From positions 1 to 64,000 of the forward strand of contig JBCBCP010000001.1 in assembly GCA_038530575.1 (NCBI GenBank): a stretch of 64,000 bases of DNA, in the 5' to 3' direction. Of this stretch, positions 52,057 through 60,208 are shown piece by piece. How positions within the stretch are numbered: position 1 is the first letter of the stretch; each line of letters opens with the position of its first letter. Made by a program: the position numbers and the translations under genes. Below the pieces are notes generated by a model, which was given only the letters and a program-made list of their open reading frames with translations, made no database searches and had not been told where the DNA came from. The stretch is from JBCBCP01 sp038530575. Lineage in GTDB: Bacteria > Pseudomonadota > Alphaproteobacteria > Rhodobacterales > Rhodobacteraceae.

Positions 52057-53996
52057 GCCTGATCCGACGTTCCGTAATTGGCCACAGGGCGCGCGTCGCG
52101 CAGGTCCGCCTGTTGTCGGCGAATGGTCTCGCGGTCTTTTGTCGGGTAAGCTTCAAGCGGCGGCTCGCCCCCGTAAAGCGCCTGAAGGGTGATGTCGCGG
52201 GCGATGGGTGCGGCGGCGGTGCTGCCCCCGCCGCCATGTTCGACGACGACCGCGACGGCGTATTTCGGGTTGTCGTAAGGCGCGTAGTTCACAAACAGCG
52301 CGTGATCGCGCCGTTCCCATGGCAGATCTTCGTTCCGGATCACGCCAGCGGCCCGTTCGGCGGCGGTGATGTTGCGCACCTGGCTGGTGCCGGTCTTGCC
52401 CGCCATGCGCATGCCGTCGGCAATCACGCGGCTTCCGTAGGCCGTGCCCTTGCGGGCGTTGACTACATCGTACATCGCCTCGCGCATTTTGCGCATGTTC
52501 GCGTCTGACAGCCCCATGTCGGTGCCGGCGCCGGACGGCGTTTCGATGCCATCCACGGATTTGATCAGGCGCGGCGACACGTCCCGCCCGGTAGCAATGC
52601 GCGCGGACATGACAGCCAGCTGCAGGGGAGAGGCCAGCATGTAGCCCTGCCCGATGGAGACGTTTACCGTATCGCCGATGCGCCATTCCTCGCCGCGCAC
52701 ATCGCGTTTCCAGGCGCGGTCGGGTGCGAGGCCGCGGGCAACGGCGGACATGGGAACATCGTGGCGCACGCCAAGGCCAAAACGCCGGGCCATGGCCGAG
52801 ATTTTCTCGATCCCCACCTTTAGCGCGAGGTCGTAGTAGTAGACATCGCAGCTTTCCATCAGGCTTTTGCGCAAATCGACATGCCCGTGTCCGCCCCGTT
52901 TCCAGCAGTGGAATTTGCGGTCCGCGACCTCGAGGTGGCCGGGGCAATAGACCGTCTCGTCCGGGCCAACGATCCCGTCTTCCAAGGCAGCAAGCGCGGT
53001 GATCATCTTGAAGGTGGATCCGGGCGGGTACGTCCCTTGTACAGATTTGGAGGCCAACGGCCGGTACTTGTTTTCCGTCAGCTCGGCGTAATCGGCCACG
53101 GAAATCCCGCGGACAAAGAGGTTGGGATCGAATGTCGGCGCGGAAGCGATGGCCACCAGATCACCGGTTTCCACATCCATGACCACGGCGCTTGCCGATT
53201 CGTTGCCCAATCGGGCCTGCGTATAGCTTTGCAGGTTGGCGTCGATGGTCAGTTGCAGGTCCTTGCCTGCGTTGCCTTCTTGGCGCGACAGCTCGCGCAT
53301 GATGCGTCCGGTTGCGTTTACCTCAACACGCTTGGTGCCCGCCTTGCCGCGCAGGAGCGCTTCGTGTTTCGCCTCAACGCCGACCTTGCCGATCTGGAAG
53401 CGTGGAATGCGCAGGAGCGGGTCCGGATCTTCAATACGGCTCAGGTCAAAATCGCTGACCGGGCCGACATAGCCCAGCACATGCGCATAGTCAGAGCCGC
53501 GCGGATAGACACGGGTCAGGCCGACCTCAGGCGAAATGCCGGGCAGGGCGGGGGCGTTTACAGACACGGCGGCAATGTCGTCCCAGCTGACATTTTCGGC
53601 GACAGCTACCGGAACAAAGGGTGCGGAGCGGCGGCTGTCCTCGAGCGCCTTGGCACGGGCTTCCGGATCCAGCGGGATGATTGTGGCGAGCCGGCTAAGC
53701 GTTTCTTCTAGATCGCCTGCATTCTCGCGCACCAGAACGATCCGGTAAGATGGGACATTTCGTGCCAGTGCCACGCCGTTACGGTCGAACACCTCGCCGC
53801 GGGCTGGCGGGATGAGGTGGATGTTAATCCGGTTTTCTTCCGCCAGCAGGCGGAATTCATCGGCCTGTTCGACCTGCAGGTACCTCATCCGCGCGGCGAG
53901 GCCGAGGACAAAGATCCCCTGCACACCGCCGATCAGTGCGGCGCGGCGGGTCAGGCGCCGCTGGGACGCTTCGATATCGGCGCGAGGGCGTCTCAT
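52053..53996 (-). CDS. mrdA: Penicillin-binding protein 2
   Basis: A 647-residue class B transpeptidase that cross-links peptidoglycan with RodA. A single N-terminal membrane helix (about 20-40) precedes the pedestal domain (NRINIHLIPPARGEVFDRNGVALARN). The transpeptidase has SxxK in PPGSTFKMITAL (Ser about 326), the second motif in MESCDVYYYDLA and KTG in MAGKTGTSQVRN (about 533). It overlaps mreD and rodA on either side by four bases, and the whole set is one operon. Confidence 0.96.
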   Translation of the reverse strand: MRRPRADIEASQRRLTRRAALIGGVQGIFVLGLAARMRYLQVEQADEFRLLAEENRINIHLIPPARGEVFDRNGVALARNVPSYRIVLVRENAGDLEETLSRLATIIPLDPEARAKALEDSRRSAPFVPVAVAENVSWDDIAAVSVNAPALPGISPEVGLTRVYPRGSDYAHVLGYVGPVSDFDLSRIEDPDPLLRIPRFQIGKVGVEAKHEALLRGKAGTKRVEVNATGRIMRELSRQEGNAGKDLQLTIDANLQSYTQARLGNESASAVVMDVETGDLVAIASAPTFDPNLFVRGISVADYAELTENKYRPLASKSVQGTYPPGSTFKMITALAALEDGIVGPDETVYCPGHLEVADRKFHCWKRGGHGHVDLRKSLMESCDVYYYDLALKVGIEKISAMARRFGLGVRHDVPMSAVARGLAPDRAWKRDVRGEEWRIGDTVNVSIGQGYMLASPLQLAVMSARIATGRDVSPRLIKSVDGIETPSGAGTDMGLSDANMRKMREAMYDVVNARKGTAYGSRVIADGMRMAGKTGTSQVRNITAAERAAGVIRNEDLPWERRDHALFVNYAPYDNPKYAVAVVVEHGGGGSTAAAPIARDITLQALYGGEPPLEAYPTKDRETIRRQQADLRDARPVANYGTSDQA

Positions 53997-54523
53997 GGCG
54001 CTGTTTCCAGATCGCCCGGGGCGGATTTCCGCACACGCATCACCCCATGAGTGATGAGGACGACCAGTGGGTAGGCCAGCACCGACGTTAGCGCCTGGCT
54101 GGCGCTGAGCGAGAGGCTGACATCGTCGACCAGCATGACAACAAGCACAAGTTGGTATGCCGCGGACACGCCGACAATCAGGAGCGACACTTCGAGCACC
54201 TCTGCGGCCAAGGTGGAGTCCCGCAGGGTCTGCGCGCGGGCTTTCAGCCGCTCAGCAGCGAGTAGCGCCAAAAGCGCCCAGAGCCCCGGCGGGCGCCCAA
54301 GAAGCAGGTCAGCGAGAAGCAGCAGACCGCCGAGCAGGAGCACTGGCACAAGCTCAGGCCGCCGTACCGCCCAAGCAAAGGCGAAAAGTGTTACCCATTC
54401 TGGCCCCGCCCAGGCGCGCGGAACCATTTGCTGCGGCAGCAGGTGAAAGAAGAGGATCACCATGACTAGCAGTACAAAGCCGCCGCGCATGGCCCACAGA
54501 CGGGAGGAGGAGGCGTCATTCAT
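53993..54523 (-). CDS. mreD: Rod shape-determining protein MreD
   Basis: A 176-residue integral membrane protein with about five hydrophobic segments, matched to MreD by its position and pattern (WAGPEWVTLFAFAWAVRRPELVPVLLLGGLLLLADLLLGRPPGLWALLALLAAE). MreD links MreC to RodA/PBP2. The ATG at 54523 starts within the last eight bases of mreC; a longer start at 54544 is also open. Confidence 0.88.
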   Translation of the reverse strand: MNDASSSRLWAMRGGFVLLVMVILFFHLLPQQMVPRAWAGPEWVTLFAFAWAVRRPELVPVLLLGGLLLLADLLLGRPPGLWALLALLAAERLKARAQTLRDSTLAAEVLEVSLLIVGVSAAYQLVLVVMLVDDVSLSLSASQALTSVLAYPLVVLITHGVMRVRKSAPGDLETAP

Positions 54524-55409
54524 CGCGCGGCTCCAGCCCGGCAAGCGGCGCGCTGGGGGCGATTACCTGCGCGGTGTCGGGCACATCCTCAATCCCGTAG
54601 TGACGTAGGACACGCAAAAACTCGAGCCGTTCGTAATCCGCGGCAAGACGGATGCGTAGGCGGCCGCCGGGGTCTTCGGCCACGGTCCCAATCAGCAGGC
54701 CGGCAGGAAAAACGCCGCCATCGCCGGACGAAAACACCTGATCGCCGGGGCGCACAAGGTCCCTGTTTTCAAGAAAGTCTACCGGCGGTGCGGCCGTGTT
54801 GTCGCCTGCAATGATCACCCGCTGACCCGAAGGCTGCACGACACCCGGAATACGGCTTGACGCGTCCGTAAGCAGGATGACGCGGGATGTATTTGCCGCG
54901 ACACCCGACACACGGCCTACGACGCCGATGCCATCCATCGTGGCCCAACCATCCACCACGCCATCCTTGGCGCCGACGTTGATCAAAACCGACTGGCGGA
55001 AAGGCGAGCCGCTGTCGGCCAACACGACGCCAGTGACATGCGTCAGGCGCGGGTCAAGCCGGACATTATTCAAATCCAGCAGGCGTGCGTTTTCCTGCCG
55101 CAGCTGCACAGCGGCCTCTTTCCACGCGCGCATGCGGCGCAATTCTCGGCGCAGCTCTTCGTTCTGTTCGGCGAGGGCGCGGTAGCTTTGGGCGTTGCGG
55201 ATCAATTGTACCGTGCCGTTTACTGGCGCCATCGCCCAGTCGAAATTGGGCACGATGCTGTCTGTGACCGCCGCCCGGAACCGCTCCACCCGCGGGCTGT
55301 CGATGCGCCAGATCAGGAAAATGCCGCCCAGCACAAGGATCATGACCGCCAGCAGCAATCGCCGCAGCGGCCCGGTAAAGTCCTGAGATGTAGAACGATC
55401 CTTGGCCAC
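54516..55409 (-). CDS. mreC: Rod shape-determining protein MreC
   Basis: A 297-residue bitopic membrane protein: one helix at about 17-35, a coiled coil at about 75-110 (YRALAEQNEELRRELRRMRAWKEAAVQLRQENARLLDL) and a periplasmic beta-rich domain (SGSPFRQSVLINVGAKDGV, GIGVVGRVSGVAANTSRVILLTD, PGDQVFSSGDGGVFPAGLLIGTV). It activates PBP2 in the elongasome. It begins 113 bases after mreB. Confidence 0.94.
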   Translation of the reverse strand: MAKDRSTSQDFTGPLRRLLLAVMILVLGGIFLIWRIDSPRVERFRAAVTDSIVPNFDWAMAPVNGTVQLIRNAQSYRALAEQNEELRRELRRMRAWKEAAVQLRQENARLLDLNNVRLDPRLTHVTGVVLADSGSPFRQSVLINVGAKDGVVDGWATMDGIGVVGRVSGVAANTSRVILLTDASSRIPGVVQPSGQRVIIAGDNTAAPPVDFLENRDLVRPGDQVFSSGDGGVFPAGLLIGTVAEDPGGRLRIRLAADYERLEFLRVLRHYGIEDVPDTAQVIAPSAPLAGLEPRDE

Positions 55410-55522
55410 ATCGTGCCCTTTGATTGCCCGTCAGGTACGCTCGGGAGTCTGGTCTGTTTCATGCTGCCGCGCAAGCATCGCGCGGATCAACTGTTGTCGA
55501 GGATCAGCCGATGCCCAACGCG

Positions 55523-56569
55523 TCAGCTGTCATAGTCAATGGCGTGGCGCAGTTGTTTTTCGTATTCCAGTGCCTTGCCAGTGCCGAGGGCCACGCAGTT
55601 CAGCGACTCGTCTGCGATGGACACGGCAAGCCCTGTCTGTTCGCGCAAGGCAAGGTCCAGATCCCCCAGCAGGGCGCCGCCGCCCGTGAGCATAACACCA
55701 CGGTCGACGATATCCGCGGCCAGATCGGGCGGCGTGGTCTCTAACGCGGTCATGACAGCTTCGCAAATCTGCTGGACCGGTTCGGACAGGGCTTCCGCCA
55801 CTTGGGCCGAGGTGATTTCGATTTCCTTCGGCACGCCGTTCAGCAGGTCGCGACCCCGGATCTGCATCGAGGTGCCACGCCCGTCGTCGGGCATCCGCGC
55901 CGTGCCGATGGACGTCTTGATCCGTTCGGCGGTCGTCTCGCCGACCAGAAGGTTCTGCTGGCGGCGCAGGTAGCTGATGATCGCCTCGTCCATGCGGTCG
56001 CCGCCGACCCGGACCGAGCGGGCGTAGACGATATCGCCGAGCGACAGAACCGCGACTTCTGTGGTGCCGCCGCCGATGTCGACAACCATGTTGCCGGTAG
56101 GGTCAGTGATGGGCATGCCCGCACCGATCGCCGCCGCGATGGGTTCGGCAATCAGGCCCGCGCGCCGGGCGCCGGCGGAGAGAACGGATTGGCGGATGGC
56201 GCGCTTTTCAACCGGAGTAGCGCCGTGCGGGACGCAGACGATGATCTTGGGCTTGGAAAAGGTGCTGCGCTTGTGGACCTTGCGGATGAAGTGCTTGATC
56301 ATCTCTTCGGCCGTGTCGAAATCTGCGATCACCCCTTCGCGCATGGGCCGGATGGCCTCGATGCTGCCCGGCGTGCGGCCTAGCATCAGCTTGGCGTCCT
56401 CGCCCACGGCCAGCACTTTCTTGACGCCGTCCTTGACGTGGTAGGCCACCACGGACGGCTCTGACAGGATCACGCCGCGCCCCTTGACGTAGACCAGCGT
56501 GTTCGCCGTGCCGAGGTCGATGGCCATGTCGGACGAAAACAGGCCCCCAAGATTGTCGAATATCGCCAT
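55523..56569 (-). CDS. mreB: Actin-like cell shape protein MreB
   Basis: A 348-residue bacterial actin. The phosphate-1 loop DMAIDLGTANTLVYVKGRGV, phosphate-2 loop VVDIGGGTTEVAVLSLGDI and adenosine loop LTGGGALLGDLDLALREQT are intact, with VPHGATPVEKRAIRQS and EPIAAAIGAGMPI between. MreB filaments guide wall growth. The ATG at 56569 is used because the family starts there; the frame is open 18 bases further. First gene of the operon mreB-mreC-mreD-mrdA-rodA; its promoter probably lies in the 126-base gap upstream. Confidence 0.97.
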   Translation of the reverse strand: MAIFDNLGGLFSSDMAIDLGTANTLVYVKGRGVILSEPSVVAYHVKDGVKKVLAVGEDAKLMLGRTPGSIEAIRPMREGVIADFDTAEEMIKHFIRKVHKRSTFSKPKIIVCVPHGATPVEKRAIRQSVLSAGARRAGLIAEPIAAAIGAGMPITDPTGNMVVDIGGGTTEVAVLSLGDIVYARSVRVGGDRMDEAIISYLRRQQNLLVGETTAERIKTSIGTARMPDDGRGTSMQIRGRDLLNGVPKEIEITSAQVAEALSEPVQQICEAVMTALETTPPDLAADIVDRGVMLTGGGALLGDLDLALREQTGLAVSIADESLNCVALGTGKALEYEKQLRHAIDYDS

Positions 56570-56695
56570 TGCGCGCGCGTGCCTCAAATGATCCTTGCGC
56601 CGCGACTCGGGCGCGGCGGTGACGCTTTCCTATAAAGCCCGTCCCGCGCGGTTGAAAGAGGCGCAGGCGATGTCAAATCGGCGCAATTTGGCCGA

Positions 56696-58432
56696 TCAGC
56701 CTAGGGCAGCAGCCAAGAAGGCGGTGATGTCTTCGGCGGCGCCCGGTGGGGCAATGAAGGCGACGTATTGGTCAGGGCGCACCAGAACAGCGGCGCCTTC
56801 CGGTGCGATGCCGCGCTCGGCAAAGATATCAGCCTCCGGCGCGGGGCAGAAAACTCGCCCATAGTCTCGTAGGCCCAGCGCGCCGGTGCGCGGCAGCAGC
56901 TCGGGCTCCAGCACGGTGTCCCGGTGCGGCGTACGCAGGACCAGGTTGACCTGGGTATTCTCGGGAGGGGCTTGCAAGAGCGCCAGCGCCGCCGCGGGGT
57001 CCTTGCCTGCAAAGACGTAAAGCTGCCAGCGCCCTGACAGGTCCGCCACATGACCAAGATGCACCGGCTTCGCATCAGCCCAGCGGATCACCGGCGCGGA
57101 GTGAAAGCGCATGCCAAGCGTGAAGCCCGTTGCAAGGTCCTGATGACGTGTGCCTGTCAGCGCGGACGGCGTGTAACGGGTGGCAACCCCGGCGGTATAG
57201 CGACCCTGTTTCTGGAAATAGTTCTGAAATTCGGTGTCCGTTGCGCCAGACTTTGCAGCAAATTTCGCGGCAAACACCTTGTCAAAGTCGATCAGGTCCT
57301 GCGCGATGGCCTGCCGTTCGGCGGAATAGCTGTGCAAAAGATCGCGCCCGCCGCGCCCTTCGAGGACCGTTTGCAGTTTCCAGCCAAGGTTCCAGGCATC
57401 CTGCATCGACACGTTCATGCCCTGGCCCGCCTTGGGGCTGTGGGTGTGGCAGGCATCCCCGGCGATAAAGACGCGCGGCGCGGGGCCATCCGGCGCGGTG
57501 TCGGCAAAGCGCGGGGCGGTGCGCTGGCCGATCTCGTAGACGGACCACCAGGCAACCTCGCGCACCTCCAGCGTGTAGGGCGCAAGGATGCGCTGCGCGC
57601 CGGCGATCAGGTGGTCCGGCGTGATTTCGAGGTCCGCGACGCGCTCGGTCGGGGCTAGCTTGTCCAGCTCGATATAGAGCCGCACCATGTGCCCGCCCTC
57701 GCGCGGAATGATCAACAGCGCGCCCTCATCCGCGCTCTGGATTGCGCATTTCAGGCGAATGTCCGGAAAATCCGTGACGGCGAGCACGTCCATCACGCCC
57801 CATGCGGCATTTGCCGCCTCGCCGTGCAGGGGGATGTCCAGCGCCTTGCGCACCGCGCTGCGCGCCCCGTCGCACCCGACGACAAAGCGGGCCTTGGCGC
57901 ATTCCCCGGTCGACAGGCTGACCTCCACCGGCGCGGCGGGGTCTTCGGGAATGCTCAGACCCTCCACAGTGACGCCGTATTCCGGTGTAAGACGGGTCGG
58001 CGCCTGCGCCATTGCGCGCAGGTAGAACTCTTGCACCCTAGCTTGCGACAGGATGACGTGGGGCATTTCGCTTAGCCCCGGTTCCACATCGTCGATCCGG
58101 CCCGTCCGCGCGATGTGCCCGCCCTGCGGCGCCCAAAACGCGGTCTCATTCACCCAATAGGCCTCGCGCAGGACGTCATGCACAAAGCCAAAGGCGGCGA
58201 ACATCTCCATCGTGCGGCAGGCGATGCCGTCCGCCTGTCCGATCTGCAGGGGGCCGTCGCGGCGTTCGATGAGCCGGGTGTGAATATGCGGGAACTGGGC
58301 AAGGTAGGCCGCCAGCGTCAGCCCCGCCGGCCCGGACCCGACGATCAGCACATCCGCGACATCTTTGAGGCGCCGATTTTCGGGGGCGACAGAGGGATCA
58401 CCGGGGCGAAAGCCGTTCTGGTGATAGTCCAT
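56696..58432 (-). CDS. FAD-dependent aromatic monooxygenase
   Basis: A 578-residue flavoprotein hydroxylase of the phenol 2-monooxygenase/3-hydroxybenzoate 4-monooxygenase group. FAD sites are VLIVGSGPAGLTLAAYLAQF (residues about 28-47), the DG motif VVGCDGARSAVRKAL and the GD motif FIAGDACHTHSPKAGQGMNVSMQDAWNLGWKL. A thioredoxin-like C-terminal domain (about 415-578) completes the group. Ring hydroxylation with NAD(P)H and O2 is expected; the substrate is not given by context. Its start shares one base with the stop of the upstream small gene. Confidence 0.88.
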   Translation of the reverse strand: MDYHQNGFRPGDPSVAPENRRLKDVADVLIVGSGPAGLTLAAYLAQFPHIHTRLIERRDGPLQIGQADGIACRTMEMFAAFGFVHDVLREAYWVNETAFWAPQGGHIARTGRIDDVEPGLSEMPHVILSQARVQEFYLRAMAQAPTRLTPEYGVTVEGLSIPEDPAAPVEVSLSTGECAKARFVVGCDGARSAVRKALDIPLHGEAANAAWGVMDVLAVTDFPDIRLKCAIQSADEGALLIIPREGGHMVRLYIELDKLAPTERVADLEITPDHLIAGAQRILAPYTLEVREVAWWSVYEIGQRTAPRFADTAPDGPAPRVFIAGDACHTHSPKAGQGMNVSMQDAWNLGWKLQTVLEGRGGRDLLHSYSAERQAIAQDLIDFDKVFAAKFAAKSGATDTEFQNYFQKQGRYTAGVATRYTPSALTGTRHQDLATGFTLGMRFHSAPVIRWADAKPVHLGHVADLSGRWQLYVFAGKDPAAALALLQAPPENTQVNLVLRTPHRDTVLEPELLPRTGALGLRDYGRVFCPAPEADIFAERGIAPEGAAVLVRPDQYVAFIAPPGAAEDITAFLAAALG

Positions 58433-58878
58433 CAGTCCTCCGGCGGGATATAGAGCCAGTCGCGGGGTTTGGCGCAGGCGCGGGCCTTGCGCGCGGCATT
58501 GACGGGGCCGGGTGTGGTTTCCCAGCCGAAATTGCGCCGGAAACCTGGGCCGGGATAATCCGCCATGGCCTTGCGGGCAGGGGTTGCGCGGGCCTGCTCG
58601 TATCCGCGCCCGTCAGGCCCGATCAGGCGGTAGGCCGCGCTGCAGGCCCCTTCGGACTGGCAGCCGAATAGCTGCGGATGGACCCAGTGATCGCCCTCGG
58701 CTTGCAGGACATAGCTGTGAATGCCCCAGGTCAGGATCAGCGTGCCGCTACCACAGTCGTAGACGGTTTCGGGGCTGTCCGGCAGAAAGTCGTAGGTAAA
58801 CCGCCCTTCTTGCAGGTCAGGCGGCGCTGCTATGGCCTCTGACGCCATCACGCACAGGATCAGGACAAGCTGGCGCAT
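58432..58878 (-). CDS. Secreted hypothetical protein with four cysteines
   Basis: A 148-residue protein with a signal peptide (MRQLVLILCVMASEAIA-A) and a mature part with four Cys in DCGSG, GCQSEGAC and ARACAKP, suggesting two disulfides in the periplasm. Aromatic residues are frequent near the end (NFGWETTPGPVN, DWLYIPPED). No family is recognised. GGAG lies five bases before the ATG at 58878; an ATG directly upstream is also possible. Joined by TGATG overlap to the monooxygenase gene. Confidence 0.72.
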   Translation of the reverse strand: MRQLVLILCVMASEAIAAPPDLQEGRFTYDFLPDSPETVYDCGSGTLILTWGIHSYVLQAEGDHWVHPQLFGCQSEGACSAAYRLIGPDGRGYEQARATPARKAMADYPGPGFRRNFGWETTPGPVNAARKARACAKPRDWLYIPPED

Positions 58879-58965
58879 CATATCTCCGTAGCTGACGGGC
58901 GCGTTTACTATCGCGCACGCCAACTGTCGGTTCAAGTCAACGCATGGTGGCCGCGACCGGCTCGC

Positions 58966-59259
58966 TTAGTCGAAGATGTCCATGAGGTTGTCAAAGATGC
59001 TGTCCCGCTTTTTGCGGCGGGGGCGTTCTTCGCGCGCGGCGTAGCGCGGTTCCTCGTAGTCGGTGTCATAGGACGCGGCAGGTGCGGGCGGGGGGCCTTG
59101 CTCATCGAGCGCCTCTTGCCGGATCATCATGATGATCTTTTCCAGCTCGCCCTTGTCGAGCCAAATGCCGCCCGAGGTGGGGCAGATGTCGATCTTGACG
59201 CCGTAGCGCTCAACCTCGCGCATGGGGGAGCCGTCTATCGGGGAAGACATGAGGGGCAT
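58966..59259 (-). CDS. Zf-TFIIB-like small protein with degenerate zinc site
   Basis: A 97-residue protein. The first 45 residues follow the zf-TFIIB family (SPIDGSPMREVERYGVKIDICPTSGGIWLDKGELEKII). Normally four cysteines bind zinc (CPxxG and CPxCGG); here only one Cys remains, the others being Ser or absent, so zinc binding is doubtful. The tail is acidic, then basic (REERPRRKKRD), then ends in SIFDNLMDIFD. Function unknown. Confidence 0.8.
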   Translation of the reverse strand: MPLMSSPIDGSPMREVERYGVKIDICPTSGGIWLDKGELEKIIMMIRQEALDEQGPPPAPAASYDTDYEEPRYAAREERPRRKKRDSIFDNLMDIFD

Positions 59260-59385
59260 GAGGCATATCCTGTTGGCATTTCGGTTGCCTTCAACGTGGG
59301 ATGTGCGGGCGTCTTTGCAAGTCCGGCGGGGGCGTCATCGGGCGCTGGGGTGCCTCTTTCGACCAGAGACTGCGTACGGGTTCGG

Positions 59386-60162
59386 TCAGAGTTGACGGGG
59401 CCAATCGGGATGCATCGCGGGTGTGGCGCGGATGCATTCGAAATGGTCGTCGGGCCGCGCGCGGGCGTAGGCCGCATCGGTCATGGCGAGCGTCGCCCAT
59501 GTTTCGTCGAAGGCCCATGACATCAGCACGCCCGGATCCGCGGCGTGTAGGGCACCGATCCGCCACGGGGCGGTATCGCTTTCGACCATGAGTTCGGTTT
59601 CCGGGTTCTGGAAATCAGCGGGTTTGAAGGTCTTGGGGATCGAGTCGCGAAATTCGCTCCATGCGGAGACTTCGGTGCAGCCCAACGCGGCAAAAAAGGC
59701 ACCGATTGCTGGGGCCTGAACTTGGGGCAGCTCGTTTTCGTCGGGGAGGAACCAGCAGGTTGGCGTGTCGGCTTCGAGGGCGCTACGAACGCGGGGGTCG
59801 ACCTCTTCAACGTAGCCGATGACCGCGGCCAGCCAGTAAGACAGAACAAAGTCCGCCCATGGCACGTCCGGGCAGAGCCGGGCGTGTTCGGCGGCCCATG
59901 TCGACGCGATTGCGTGTTCGCGGATCAGTTTGTCGAGGTCGGTGTGGCAGTCGTCGGTCTCGTCGACGAACCAGACGTCGTGGTGCGCGCTGACCCAGTC
60001 TTGTGCGCTCGAACGAATGCGAAATCGTTCTGGCAAGCCGCCCGTCCAAGGGATGCAGAAAGGCGGGTTCAGCACGACGAAGACGTGGTCGTAGACGCCG
60101 CGCCAATGATCGAGGACGGGTGCGCCCACAAGTGGGGCGCGGAGGTGGATTGGGGTTTTCAT
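59386..60162 (-). CDS. Hypothetical protein
   Basis: A 258-residue cytosolic-looking protein with no signal peptide and no motif I recognise. It is rich in Trp, Asp and Pro (HWRGVYDHVFVVLNPPFCIPWTGG, CHTDLDKLIREHAIASTWAAEHARLCPDVPWADFVLSYWLAAVIGYVEEVDP). Codon use resembles its neighbours, so it is probably real. The frame is open further upstream but only through a palindromic repeat just before leuA's end; the ATG at 60162 is used. It might be expressed from the leuA transcript. Confidence 0.7.
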   Translation of the reverse strand: MKTPIHLRAPLVGAPVLDHWRGVYDHVFVVLNPPFCIPWTGGLPERFRIRSSAQDWVSAHHDVWFVDETDDCHTDLDKLIREHAIASTWAAEHARLCPDVPWADFVLSYWLAAVIGYVEEVDPRVRSALEADTPTCWFLPDENELPQVQAPAIGAFFAALGCTEVSAWSEFRDSIPKTFKPADFQNPETELMVESDTAPWRIGALHAADPGVLMSWAFDETWATLAMTDAAYARARPDDHFECIRATPAMHPDWPRQL

Positions 60163-60169
60163 GCGAGAC

Positions 60170-60200
60170 GGTGGGTTGGCACCCACCCTACGTGGGTGCC
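60170..60200. repeat. Overlapping palindromes after leuA
   Basis: GGTGGGTTGGCACCCACC (60170-60187) and the 9-bp stem GGCACCCAC/GTGGGTGCC (60178-60186 with 60192-60200) overlap, so two alternative hairpins exclude each other. No T run follows on either strand. The unit resembles REP-type intergenic palindromes and lies between leuA and the next gene, where it may stabilise or end the mRNA. Confidence 0.6.
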
Positions 60201-60208
60201 GACTTGGG

